DNA of 64,000 nt. Source: Heliocidaris tuberculata. Its lineage: Eukaryota; Echinodermata; Echinoidea; Camarodonta; Echinometridae. Each line of letters begins with the position of its first letter. The first letter of the stretch is position 1. Of the stretch, positions 45,931-55,980 are shown piece by piece. The stretch lies in the NCBI GenBank assembly GCA_025618425.1, contig CM046842.1, positions 33,927,885-33,991,884 of the forward strand. The letters run 5' to 3'. A model generated the notes under the pieces. It was not told the origin of the DNA and ran no database searches. It was given only the letters and a program-made list of their open reading frames with translations. The position numbers and the translations under genes were made by a program.

Positions 45931-48900
45931 TTATACCTGGTCTTCTTGTGGTATTAACAAAACTAATTTATGAATGGGACGTTCGAAATATCGCGAGGGA
46001 AGTACCCGTTGACCATTTGAATTGATTTTAGGGTCACCAACAGCGATCTTAACTGTGCGAATGTGGCCATCATCTGAGGGGTGTAGCTCTACTATTCTGG
46101 CTAGGGACCATGCATTACGTGGCATATCATCGCTTTTCATCATTACCAAATCACCAACTTGTGCTTCGCGTTGCGAGTAAGTCCACTTTTGGCGCGATTG
46201 TAGGCTCTGAAGAAACTCCTTCTTCCAGCGTGTCCAAAATACATTGGCCAAGTGCTGGACTCTCCTCCAACGCTTCCTGGAGTACAAGTCGTCCTCCTGG
46301 AAATTCCCGGGCGGAGGTAGTAGTACTCTGCTCTTCATGGTCAGGAGATGATTTGGAGTCAATGCCTCTGGGTGGGTTGCCTCGTTCAAGTTGTCAATGG
46401 TCAGCGGTCTACTATTTACTATAGACGCTGCTTCACTCAGGAATGTTCTGAGAGATTCATCATCAAGCTGTTGACTGGATTGTAGCATTATCGATTCCAG
46501 TACACGTCGGATGCTGCGGATTTGTCTCTCCCAAGAGCCTCCCATATGACTGGCATAAGGCGCGTTGAACTTAAACTGGCTGTAGTCACATCCTTCTCGG
46601 AGAAGATAGTCCTTCACCTTGTCATGACAGATCTCTGTCTGTCCTTTCAACTCTGCTTCTGCACCAACAAAGTTAGTTCCTCTGTCAGAACGTAGCTGGC
46701 GGACTGGACCTCTGACAGAAAGGAACCTCCTTAGACCATTAATGAAGGAGTCAGTTGATAATGAGTTAACAGTCTCAATGTGGACAGCTCTGGAGGCCAT
46801 GCAGCTGAAGAGCAGACCATACCTTTTCATTTCCTTCCTGCCTTCCTTTATCACAAATGGTCCGAAACAGTCCATGCAGGAATACGTGAATGGTGGCGCA
46901 GGTTCCACTCTATCTCTAGGCAAATCAGCCATCCTTTGCCATTGGGCCTCACCACAAAGTTTTCGACAGGTCACACATCTTCGAATAAGTCTGGAAATTA
47001 CTGAGCTGCCTGCAAGAACCCAGAAGCCACACGATCTCAATTGATTGGTAGTCATACCACGACCTTGGTGGGCTGTCTGTTGGTGACACTGAAGTACGAT
47101 CAGATCAGTTATGTGACTACTCTTGGGCAGAATGATTGGGTGCTTACTTTCATACGAGATCTCAGCTCTTCCAATACGTCCTCCAACCCTCATTATGCCA
47201 TTCTCGTCCAAAATTGGATTCAGCTGATGGAGGCCACTGGATTTCTTTATATGACGTCTTCTTTCTCGATCGGACCCTGCAATTGCATCCCTCATTTCCT
47301 TGAGCAATTGTATCTCCTCAGGAAATGACTTGCTTTGTACCTGTTTCACAATCTCATTCTCTGCTTGGTGAAGTACTTCAACACAGATGGGCTCAAGAGT
47401 TGGTCGCTGTGCATTCTTGCTCTGGTCTGTATTACGTTTCTTCATGGCAAGCTGTCTCAGGTATCTCTTCAGACGCAGACAATTGGCTACTGCTCTTTTT
47501 ACCTGATACCAGCTGGAGAAACGATCAAGGCGCTTCAGGTCCAGTCCAGTTTGCTTTACAAGTGCACCATGTACATGCACCTTCTTCACCTCTGGGTCAG
47601 CTGACGATATGTTGAATGTCTCAGGCCTATCACTTCCTGGAGCTGCATTCTCCCACAAGAACCTTGGACCGGTTAACCAATTGGAGGTTATCATCTGACT
47701 AACAGTCAGTCCTCTGGACGCTCCATCTGCTGGGTTCTCATTTGTTCCCACATGTCTCCATTGCGAGGGGGAAGAGTGTTGTCTGATCTGGTGCACACGA
47801 TTGGCCACATAGACATGGAATCGCTTTGAGTCGTTGTTAATGTAGCCCAATACTACATTACTGTCTGTCCAATAGAACTCTTCAGCGTCTTTAAGTAGAA
47901 GCTCTCTCTGAAGAAATGCACTTACTCTAACTGAAACGACTGCAGCTGTCAGCTCCATACGTGGTACAGTGACTGGTTTGAGAGGGACTACTCTAGACTT
48001 CCCCATCACCAACGTGCAATGCATTCTTCCTTCGTCATCGGTCAGTCTCAGATATGTGCACTCTCCATAACCATTAGTGCTAGCATCCGAAAAATGGTGA
48101 ATCTGCGTTGTCCTCACTTCTCCAAATTCTGCAGGCTTGTAGCATCTTTGTATAGAGAGCGAGTCAAGACCAAGCAGATCAGATCTCCATTTTTCCCATC
48201 TGCTCCTTAGTTCATCGGGCATTTGGTCATCCCAGCCTACTGCATTCCTGCATAGTTCTTGCAAGATCTGTTTCCCTCGTAGTACAACTGGTGCCAGCAG
48301 ACCCAATGGATCGTAGATTGACATGACTGTGGCCAAGACTCCTCGTCTCGTCAGGGGTTTGTCGTGTAGAGTGAGCCTAAACTGAAGTGTGTCGGACTCA
48401 ACACACCATTGAACTCCAAGAGCCTCTTCTATGGGTAGGTCACCATGTAGAAGATCAGCCTTGGAGACTCCCTTTGCTCTGTCTTCCTCTGGAACAGATT
48501 CCATTACTTCTCTGCAATTTGATATGAACTTGTGTAGATGTAGTCCACCTTTCTTACAAAGTTGTCTAGTCCTCGAAATTAGATCGATAGCCTTTTCTGC
48601 AGAGGGGACAGCTTTCAATCCATCATCAACGTAGAAATCGTGATGTATGAAGCTCTTCACATCATCTCCAAATTCAGCAGCATGATCAGTTGCTATCTGC
48701 TTTAAGCAGAAGTTGGAGCACCCTGGGGAGGAAGATGCTCCAAACAAGTGGACAGTCATACGCAGCTCACTAGGGTTTCGAAGAATATCTCCATCCTTCC
48801 ACCATAAATATCTCAGGTAGTCACGGTGGTCTTCTCTCACTTTGAACTGGTGAAACATTTCCTTAATGTCACAACTGAATGCAACATTATCTAACCTGAA

Positions 48901-49365
48901 CCTGCAGAGAACGCCTACCAGTGTATTTGTTAGATCTGGTCCAGTGAGAAGATGATCATTGAGTGCTTCCCCCTTGTACTGTGCACTACAGTCAAAAACA
49001 ACCCGGAGTTTACTGGGTTGTATCACTCCATGGTGGGGAATATACCAGACTGGACTATTAGCTGTCTTGGTTCCTGGGGCTAACTCTGCATAACCTTTCT
49101 CCATGAGTGTATTCATCTTCTCTGTGTACCTGCGATGGTAGTTTGGATCTCTTTCAAACTTTCTTTTCAGATGATGCAGTCTCTGCTCTGCCATATACCT
49201 GTTATTTGGCAGATCTGGCTCCTTTTCCTTGAAGGGAAGTGGAGTTTCATAATGTCCGTCTTCTGTTACATGGGCATTATACTTCATGATTCTCATGAAC
49301 CTGACATCGTTCTGTGAGAAGGGTTCGTTGTCGCTTTCTTCTCCAAGAAGTCTGCTTCCATCCAC
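45931..49365 (-). CDS. BEL pol: reverse transcriptase, RNase H, integrase
   Basis: 1,144 codons without a stop. The listed beginning at 49,365 is a GTG, so translation probably enters by frameshift from gag or from a mutated fusion. RT spans about 90-300, with catalytic YVDD near 245-248. RNase H has Asp 427 (FSDAST), Glu near 471 (RMEL) and Asp 501 (TDSN). The integrase zinc-binding part has paired His at about 742-766 and Cys near 797-804. The catalytic core has Asp 832 (CMDCFG), Asp 893 (SDRGTNF) and Glu 946 (GGSWER). A C-terminal BEL-type domain (LTPNHLL...) precedes the stop. All catalytic residues looked for are present. Confidence 0.92.
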   Translation of the reverse strand: MDGSRLLGEESDNEPFSQNDVRFMRIMKYNAHVTEDGHYETPLPFKEKEPDLPNNRYMAEQRLHHLKRKFERDPNYHRRYTEKMNTLMEKGYAELAPGTKTANSPVWYIPHHGVIQPSKLRVVFDCSAQYKGEALNDHLLTGPDLTNTLVGVLCRFRLDNVAFSCDIKEMFHQFKVREDHRDYLRYLWWKDGDILRNPSELRMTVHLFGASSSPGCSNFCLKQIATDHAAEFGDDVKSFIHHDFYVDDGLKAVPSAEKAIDLISRTRQLCKKGGLHLHKFISNCREVMESVPEEDRAKGVSKADLLHGDLPIEEALGVQWCVESDTLQFRLTLHDKPLTRRGVLATVMSIYDPLGLLAPVVLRGKQILQELCRNAVGWDDQMPDELRSRWEKWRSDLLGLDSLSIQRCYKPAEFGEVRTTQIHHFSDASTNGYGECTYLRLTDDEGRMHCTLVMGKSRVVPLKPVTVPRMELTAAVVSVRVSAFLQRELLLKDAEEFYWTDSNVVLGYINNDSKRFHVYVANRVHQIRQHSSPSQWRHVGTNENPADGASRGLTVSQMITSNWLTGPRFLWENAAPGSDRPETFNISSADPEVKKVHVHGALVKQTGLDLKRLDRFSSWYQVKRAVANCLRLKRYLRQLAMKKRNTDQSKNAQRPTLEPICVEVLHQAENEIVKQVQSKSFPEEIQLLKEMRDAIAGSDRERRRHIKKSSGLHQLNPILDENGIMRVGGRIGRAEISYESKHPIILPKSSHITDLIVLQCHQQTAHQGRGMTTNQLRSCGFWVLAGSSVISRLIRRCVTCRKLCGEAQWQRMADLPRDRVEPAPPFTYSCMDCFGPFVIKEGRKEMKRYGLLFSCMASRAVHIETVNSLSTDSFINGLRRFLSVRGPVRQLRSDRGTNFVGAEAELKGQTEICHDKVKDYLLREGCDYSQFKFNAPYASHMGGSWERQIRSIRRVLESIMLQSSQQLDDESLRTFLSEAASIVNSRPLTIDNLNEATHPEALTPNHLLTMKSRVLLPPPGNFQEDDLYSRKRWRRVQHLANVFWTRWKKEFLQSLQSRQKWTYSQREAQVGDLVMMKSDDMPRNAWSLARIVELHPSDDGHIRTVKIAVGDPKINSNGQRVLPSRYFERPIHKLVLLIPQEDQV

Positions 49366-51635
49366 CTCAGCACCGATGAAGGACTTATCTCTTCCTTGAT
49401 AGTAACGTTGTGTGAGAACATCACACTCTTTCTGGTTAAGGTCTCATTTTCAGTCAGCTCATTGGGTATCTCGCAGGTGATCAAATGGTGACTGAACCCT
49501 ATCCGGTCATCGGGGCTGACTGCGAACTCCTTCTGACCTGTGATACCTACAATACTCCAACCCAGATCAGTCTTCATACCGAATGGTCCGTCATCATCAG
49601 GAGAGGGAATTATGCTGCGAGGAGTAAGAGCCCTGGCGCAATCATATCCAATCAGCAAACCTACCTCGCAGTCTTGAAGTGGTAGCAGTTCCTCAGCTAT
49701 TTGAGTCAGATGAGGGAAGGACATAGCTACTTCGGGCACTGGAATGTGCTCCCTATTAGCCGGCATAATGTCTCTGGTGTGGACTGCAGGGAGAGAAACC
49801 CTCTTTGTGCTATTATGAGCCCGAACCTCGAGCCCTTCGATGCGTTCACTCGGGATCCTCTCATCTTTCTTTGACATTGTGGACAGGAGGAGATTCACCT
49901 TTGAACCCTGTAAATTCATGGCCTCCTTCGTGGACTCGAGTAAGAACGTGGTGTCTGATTGTGTATCTAATAAGGCATAGACCAGTCTCTCATCGAATCG
50001 GCCTTTCTTGGATAACCAAACAGGAACAACTGCAGAACACCTTACCGCCCGCTTCTTCAGAGACAAGTGACTGACGGTAGTGTGAGAACTTGTTGATTGG
50101 AGTTCTTCCATTGCTTCTGGTCTTTCATGATTGGATGACTGAAGCTTCTTTCTTACATCATTTCTTTCTTGTGGATCGGTCCGATTCCAATTGTCATGCA
50201 GAGAAGTAGGATGCCGCCGTTGGCAGACAGTGCACGTGTTTCTCTTCCTGCATACCTTTGATGTATGTCCTCGCTTGAGGCAACCATAGCATAGCCCTTT
50301 CTCTCGTACATACTTCTTTCGTTCATTCATAGCCATGGAGAGAAAATCCTTACAAACATCCAAATGGTGATGTTTTTGGCACAGTAAGCATGGTTGCTCC
50401 TGCATCTTTTCCTTTCTTGGACGTTGAGGGCGTTGATTGGTTGAAGCGTACATGGATGTCACACCCGGAACTGGTCGTCTCCTATCTACCTTCAGTTCCT
50501 TAAGGCTGTTCAGCGAAGTGATGGGATCACACGCGATATCTGCTTCCTCCTCTATGAAGGCACTAAACACATGGAATGGTGGAAAGTTTCCATGCGTTAT
50601 CTTCCAGTTCGAGACTTTCCTGCCCCAATTTACTACTAGATGGTCTGGGAGCTTGGCCAGTATCTTTCTGTTTTCCCTCTCATCATTCCGTTGGACCAGA
50701 TTACCAATGGTCTGCATTGCAGTGCAACACTGTCTTAAAAAGTCAGAAAGAGCTCTTAGACCTTGACCGTCTCTGTAATTAACCTTTGGCCAAGACTCCA
50801 ACTTGTCCCTATAGGCGTTAGACAGGACAAAAGAGTCACCGTACCTGTTCTCTAGGGCCATCCTTGCATCAGTGTAGGAGCGAGCATCGCCTAAGAGGGA
50901 GTACCCTTGCACCAGTCGTAACGGCTGACCCTTCAAATATTTCAGCAGATAGTAGAACTTATCCTCTGTCTTAATGTCTCTTCTTTCTATAAGGAGGTCG
51001 TAGCTTCTTTTCCAGGCAGGATATTGGAGAGGACTTCCATCGAACACGGTGGGCTCTGGAAGGGGTAGACGACTCATCCTTACCTGGTCTATTAGGCTTG
51101 CTGCCAACAGGTTTCCAGTTTCTAAGTCCTGAGCTGAGTGCGTCTTCTCCACTATAGGTGGATCATCATGATTCTGGGCATTAACCCACCTTTCACACTC
51201 ACTTTGTCGGTTTGAAGAATGTCTTGAAGAAGGTTTGGAGGAATGTCTAGATGACGTCGAATGAGTTGCAGAGCCTCCTTGGAGAGCCTTTATTCTCTCT
51301 TGGGTCTGTTTCATTAGCTCTGCATGCTTCTCCTCCACCTCTTCGATCCTGTCGAGGCTGTCATCGTGCAAATTAAGGGACGCCTTAATCTTGCTGAGAG
51401 AGTTCTGAACTACCCCTGCTTTGTCAATAGCGGCCTGGGCTGCATCTCTATGTTGCTTGATGACTAAGACGAGTTCTTCATCACTCAAAACAGCTCTTAA
51501 CTTGTTCGCTGCTTGACGCCAACCTCTTATTAACTGACGAAACTCCAGTTCGGACTGTTCGCTTTGGTACTGGAGTCCACGTTCGGTTGGTTTCGGGTCA
51601 GTTCTCGTTCGTCTAGCCTCTTCTTCTTCTGGCAT
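49293..51635 (-). CDS. BEL gag-protease polyprotein
   Basis: The first ATG of the frame is at 51,635; the frame itself is open from 51,695 inside the LTR, so numbering here counts from there. A coiled-coil, charged N-terminus (20-140) is followed by a Ser-rich linker and a gag region around 210-400 (PEPTVFDGSPLQYPAWKRSY is the conserved BEL gag motif). Cys/His knuckles lie at 436-500, including CYGCLKRGHTSKVC (CX2CX4HX4C), flanked by two further Cys-rich motifs. The aspartic protease has its active-site loop ALLDTQSDTTFL near 575, where Gln replaces the usual Gly. The frame stops at 49,293 and overlaps the pol frame by about 70 nt. Gag packages the RNA; the protease would cut the polyprotein. 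Confidence 0.88.
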   Translation of the reverse strand: MPEEEEARRTRTDPKPTERGLQYQSEQSELEFRQLIRGWRQAANKLRAVLSDEELVLVIKQHRDAAQAAIDKAGVVQNSLSKIKASLNLHDDSLDRIEEVEEKHAELMKQTQERIKALQGGSATHSTSSRHSSKPSSRHSSNRQSECERWVNAQNHDDPPIVEKTHSAQDLETGNLLAASLIDQVRMSRLPLPEPTVFDGSPLQYPAWKRSYDLLIERRDIKTEDKFYYLLKYLKGQPLRLVQGYSLLGDARSYTDARMALENRYGDSFVLSNAYRDKLESWPKVNYRDGQGLRALSDFLRQCCTAMQTIGNLVQRNDERENRKILAKLPDHLVVNWGRKVSNWKITHGNFPPFHVFSAFIEEEADIACDPITSLNSLKELKVDRRRPVPGVTSMYASTNQRPQRPRKEKMQEQPCLLCQKHHHLDVCKDFLSMAMNERKKYVREKGLCYGCLKRGHTSKVCRKRNTCTVCQRRHPTSLHDNWNRTDPQERNDVRKKLQSSNHERPEAMEELQSTSSHTTVSHLSLKKRAVRCSAVVPVWLSKKGRFDERLVYALLDTQSDTTFLLESTKEAMNLQGSKVNLLLSTMSKKDERIPSERIEGLEVRAHNSTKRVSLPAVHTRDIMPANREHIPVPEVAMSFPHLTQIAEELLPLQDCEVGLLIGYDCARALTPRSIIPSPDDDGPFGMKTDLGWSIVGITGQKEFAVSPDDRIGFSHHLITCEIPNELTENETLTRKSVMFSHNVTIKEEISPSSVLRWMEADFLEKKATTNPSHRTMSGS

Positions 51636-51679
51636 CTTGTCGATAATGGACAGTAACTTCTCGAGCCAGGAGTTTTCAC

Positions 51680-52537
51680 TGTAGCTGTAGGCCAATAAAA
51701 ACGAGTCGACAAGTGTTTTTACGGGAGTGTCTCTTTATTGATTCATTAGCTTGAATCCCTTCACTTTCTTCGCTCCATTTCACTCCGTGAAAACTGCAAG
51801 AAACAAACGATATACGGATCATAAGCATCTAAATAATGAGCATCAAATTAAGGTTTAAATTCTGGCAGTCATCTTCTTATGCCAAATATATCTTAATCGA
51901 TAACAAGTCCCTGGTTGATAACAATCGAAACATCTTCAAATTTACCCCTTCAAACCGGGCTTCAAACACTTCATTATAACAACTCAAAATTTGGGCGTGA
52001 CCCTTAGGCATTCAAACAAATTTACCCCTTTAATTAAGTTCAATATTTCTTTCCTTATGTTTCTTAAACAGTCTTCAAACTTCTATAATATGACCTGAAA
52101 TGTAAGAAAGGTCATTAATTCTATGAGTTCATTGACTAAATTAACATAAATACTTGTCTGATAATACATATCAATTCACTTTCGTACCAAAGGGACATAT
52201 ATTTTCACAGTACGTTTATGTTTACCCACATGAATTCTTATACGTGGTAACATACCGACATAGCATCATTTACATGTATACACAAGGTAGCCATCTAAAA
52301 TAGTGCTACGAATATCATCATTATACACACGTTTCCCACAGAAATAATCACTGCAAGGTAAAGTACTAACCTCCTTGCCTCCCTTTAGTCATTTAAGTTG
52401 TCTACAGCTACCAAAATGTTGCAGATATTCTTCAATTGTCACAAACATCTGATCTGTCATGTTTGTCTTTGAAACTCAAATTATGCTGCCACCGAGGGCG
52501 CTCTGACTTTTAGCTCGTAAACTCAAATACACTTACA
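51680..52537 (-). repeat. BEL element 5' LTR
   Basis: Same ends (TG...CA) and length as the 3' LTR, with TGTTG directly outside. The gag reading frame extends a few codons back into its edge, but without an ATG. Confidence 0.93.
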
Positions 52538-52831
52538 TGTTGGTTGAACACTGAATTTATGGAAATTGTCAGCATCCAAAATTTACCGGATGACATCAAT
52601 TGATTTCCTTATCAGTGTGACTCGTATCTTTACTAAGCCTGTAAGCAATGGTAAGTAGGATATACAAGGTGTAGTAATAGTATTCAATACTTTGCACCCT
52701 CATACGAAGCGCTTTAGAAACAGTTTTATTATCTATAAAATGGAGAAGAAGGGGCGATTCTCATCCCTCTTTTTAACCCAAATTTATAATAATGCTATGT
52801 GCTTCTACATGTATCTTTCATCCACACCTAG

Positions 52832-52994
52832 AGGGAAATACATCCGCAGTGCCTCTGACGCTGCCGATGAAGATGAAGCCACAACAGTGGAAAAGCAAGG
52901 AAAGAAGACAAGCCGGAGTTCAGAAGATGACAATCTAGAGGAACTTCCAAGAAAGAGAAAGAGGAAGACGGACCGAAAAACACCATCACCCTAA
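52832..52994 (+). CDS. NLR gene, last coding exon (acidic then basic NLS-like tail)
   Basis: Acceptor TCCACACCTAG ends at 52,831. One base completes the phase-2 codon from 43,132, then GKYIRSASDAADEDEATT leads into a Lys/Arg cluster (PRKRKRKTDRK) and a TAA stop at 52,992-52,994. The three tail exons together total 927 nt, a multiple of three including the stop. The basic cluster resembles a nuclear localisation signal, unusual for a cytosolic NLR; function is inferred. It could belong to a different gene if the 9.7 kb intron (with the BEL element) is not real. Confidence 0.58.
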
Positions 52995-53129
52995 TGACTT
53001 TGAAACTTTGACGTGCCATGTGTTTAGACATTGTGTTATGGTCGGACGATCATGATGAGGAAGTTATGGCAAAGGAATGACATGAAATGATTCTGAAGTA
53101 TGACATAAATATATATAGAGAACATGTGC

Positions 53130-53135
53130 AATAAA
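53130..53135 (+). terminator. Polyadenylation signal AATAAA
   Basis: Canonical AATAAA 136 nt after the stop codon of the last predicted exon, placing the mRNA end at about 53,150-53,165. Confidence 0.55.
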
Positions 53136-53367
53136 TGAGTCTTTCATTATGCATACAGACATTGAATTTATTGAACAAGTGCAATTTCATCCTTAATCTT
53201 AGCCAAAGATGTATATACAAAATCATTTTGTTAGAGCAAACAAGGTGAAAAATTAAGCATGATAAGACAGGAGCTGAGGAGTGTTGTATGTTTTTTTTTT
53301 TTTTTTTCATCTACATTTTTCTTTTTTTACTTAATCCTCGGCATGAATATGTGCATTTACACTCTTT

Positions 53368-53535
53368 AAAGGGGAAGTCCACCCTAATATCATCTTGGTC
53401 TTAACAGAAGCAGAAAAATTAAACAAACAGATCAATGAAAATTTGAGCAAAATCCGATTGAAAAATGAGAAAGTTATGATTGTTTTACGTTGTAATCAGT
53501 CAAACACAAATCGGCAACTCCGTGACGTATCTTGT
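53368..53535 (+). repeat. Dispersed repeat, GGGGAAGTCCACCCTAA family
   Basis: Starts AAAGGGGAAGTCCACCCTAA and continues with AATGAAAATTTGAGCAAAATC and GAGAAAGTTATGA segments. From memory, sequence of this type is a common interspersed repeat in sea urchin introns and flanks; not verified here. The open frame across it is not considered a gene. Confidence 0.4.
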
Positions 53536-53559
53536 GAGCTTTTTTTTTCTTTCTCTACA

Positions 53560-54590
53560 TGTATATTTCTTTCTTCTTTTCATTAAAGCGCGCAGAGACA
53601 CAATGATTTGTGATATGCGCTATACAAGAACTGCATATTATCATCATTTATAGTATTCTGTAATTATTATGTGGGTTTTACTGGATTGTTATGCTTTATT
53701 TCGAGATATATGTGTGTGCTTTTGTGCCTCTAATATCATGGATATGAGCGATTATGTAAGTAGGCCTATTTGCCTGACGGTATATCAGCTTTATTGTCTA
53801 TCAAAATACAATGAAATCTACTTTAGTAAACAACTGTAATATGGAAAGACCACGTGTCTTTAAAGACCAAATTTTCCATTTCCCCTGAATAGCATTTCTC
53901 ATTGAAATGTGTACAAAAGGAACCTGTACATAAAGACCACCTGTCTATAATCGTTTTTTCCTATCTTCATTGAGCGGTCTTTAAACATGTTTTACTATAT
54001 TGCCTCGAGACAATTTGAAAAGATACCTTTTCTATGAATATGTTTTAATCAAAATATTTATGCTTTTGATGGTTTCTGATCACTAGATTCCTTCCAATCC
54101 CTAGTATTTCACAGTATATTATGCAGTTATTCCGAGAGATATATAGGTATAGCGCTATTTAAGCGTATTATGTTCGATAATCTTTAGAGATAGCTGAGTT
54201 GTATATGTATTATTTATACTGTAGCGTATTGAAAGTACAGTAGAAAGTAATGTGTTTATTTTATTGCGATATACGTACCTGCATCTCTAGCGAGTAAGGA
54301 TAGATTATTCTAATTTTTTATTGGATTATGTGTACCATGCCTTCAAGTTAATAATTATGTTCTGTGCAGAGTTTATTAATTAAATTGTTTACCATGTACA
54401 TAGTTGTAAAGTTGATTGTAAAGGTAGGATCCATGAATGCTATATTTTAACTTAATATAGCGACAGCTTACGATTGAAAGCTAACCACTGCAGTTCTTTT
54501 AGTATGTGTTATATAAACATGTTTTATTACAAATGTTTTCAGCTTGGATGATTGTTATGCTTTATTCGGATTTTATAGTATTTTTCCCAT
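53560..54590. other. Non-coding sequence downstream of the NLR gene
   Basis: AT-rich. Begins with a GCGCTATACAAGAACTGCATATTATCATC stretch typical of retroposon tails in marine invertebrates. Nothing else identified. Confidence 0.4.
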
Positions 54591-54598
54591 TATATATT

Positions 54599-54634
54599 TC
54601 AACCTTATTATTACAGCTGTAATAATAAGGTTGA
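54599..54634. repeat. Perfect 36-bp palindrome
   Basis: TCAACCTTATTATTACAG followed directly by its exact reverse complement, with no spacer. Confidence 0.92.
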
Positions 54635-54998
54635 GGTATTTAATTTTTTCTACTTTAAAAGGAAAATGGAGACTTACGTAAATGTGTATATATCACAAAA
54701 ACTACTTTCGAAAAATAAACTCAAGGGCAGTTTCAAAGGCTTATTGTACTGTCTATATGAATCAGGTTCGGATTACGTAATACGCGATTGTAATGTTCGC
54801 ACGTTTCTAAAGGTGATAGACAGGGCTATTGAAATTGCCTTTTTGTTTTTATCGTGTTATATATTTATATATTTGTTATGTTAATATAGATTAAACATTT
54901 ATAGCAAGTTGCTTTTAAAGAAAGCAGTGAAATTAGAGAAATGGATTTCATTCTAATTCAATTTGATTTGATGTACATGTATATTTTTGTATACTGTA
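54635..54998. other. Non-coding sequence
   Basis: AT-rich. A 72-codon open frame (54,666-54,884) has no recognised domain and I see no flanking splice or promoter support for it. Confidence 0.35.
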
Positions 54999-55020
54999 TG
55001 TGTGTGTGTGTGTGTATGTG

Positions 55021-55105
<85 letters not shown>
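54999..55105. repeat. (TG)n-(CA)n-(TA)n compound microsatellite
   Basis: TG tract, then CA tract (self-complementary), then a long TA tract. Confidence 0.9.
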
Positions 55106-55109
<4 letters not shown>

Positions 55110-55164
55110 TTGTAAGGAAATAACATATATAACATCTTTGGAAACTCTTGTGGAAATAATATAA

Positions 55165-55371
55165 TTGTGAGAAATGAAAATGAGAGAATAGTGGTTGCGA
55201 AGCTTAAATTAAAGTTCCCCAGGGCTGTCCTGGCGTTCTAAGCCAACGGCCCGGGTTCCCCGGCGGAGACATTTTCTCAACCTTTGCAAAAATTTCAAAA
55301 AGGGAGGACAGCTCTGGGGAATTTTGATTTAAGCTACGCAACTATTATTCTCTCATTTTCATTTCTCACAA
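55165..55371. mobile_element. Harbinger-like MITE, 207 bp
   Basis: Long terminal inverted repeats (about 70 bp, starting TTGTGAGAAATGAAAATGAG and ending with the complement ...CTCACAA), flanked by TAA on both sides, a 3-bp TWA-type target duplication. The centre is GC-rich. No coding capacity. Confidence 0.75.
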
Positions 55372-55374
55372 TAA

Positions 55375-55391
55375 ATACACACACACACACC

Positions 55392-55463
<72 letters not shown>

Positions 55464-55485
55464 TTTAATTATTATTTTTTTTTTT
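55375..55485. repeat. (CA)n/(TA)n/poly-T simple repeat
   Basis: Second compound microsatellite on the other side of the MITE. Confidence 0.88.
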
Positions 55486-55938
55486 AAATACTGGATGGGC
55501 TATTAGGGAGACACGAGGACAAATAAATAAGACAAAAAGTGTCTCCCAACTACCCCGTACATGGGTGTATATATTATGCATATACACACATTATGAGTAA
55601 TGATCATTGATTAACCTAAACATATACATTGAAACGGAGGGGCATGCTATAGGAAGCCATGATTGTATGATGCACGGCCCCAAGAATTGGTTAAGTAACA
55701 GGGTTTTGGTCTAACAAAAAATTGGAACAAAAAATGAATAAGCCATGCATTTGTAACAAAGTTCTGAAAATGTAGTAAAAGTTGTTACTACATTGTACTA
55801 TACATATATGAATTTCCATTTGACAAATTGGTGATGTCACTGTGATGTAGTGTCGGTCAAATTTCCGTTATGCTCCAAAACACAAAGCGAATAAAACATC
55901 AATTAGAATCATCGTGCTGTTTTTATTTTATTTCTCTG

Positions 55939-55978
<40 letters not shown>
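55939..55978. repeat. (GT)n microsatellite
   Basis: About 20 GT repeats. Confidence 0.92.

Positions 55979-55980
<2 letters not shown>

Larger units (their letters stand above)
43595..52537 (-). mobile_element. BEL/Pao LTR retrotransposon, apparently complete
   Basis: Two LTRs of 858 bp bound an interior with gag-protease and pol frames on the minus strand. A 5-bp target duplication, TGTTG, lies at 43,590-43,594 and 52,538-52,542. The domain order (gag, zinc knuckles, aspartic protease, RT, RNase H, integrase) and an RT with YVDD are those of BEL/Pao elements. I saw one clear LTR difference (GGCAGCC at 44,201 against GGTAGCC in the other LTR), implying a very young insertion. The purine stretch AAAGGAG next to the 3' LTR is a possible polypurine tract. 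A TGG-starting primer site 11 nt inside the 5' LTR boundary is possible but not assigned to a tRNA. Confidence 0.93.
43133..52831 (+). other. Last NLR intron, carrying the BEL element
   Basis: Of 9.7 kb, 8.94 kb is the BEL/Pao insertion in antisense orientation. Without it and one 5-bp duplication the intron would be about 750 bp. The left part (43,350-43,550) has poly-C and poly-G tracts. Confidence 0.6.

Noticed and set aside
46110..50782. Many plus-strand frames inside the BEL element
   Set aside because: Shadows of the long minus-strand gag and pol frames.
53395..53586. 63-residue frame downstream of the NLR gene
   Set aside because: It lies across a probable dispersed repeat and ends in poly-T.
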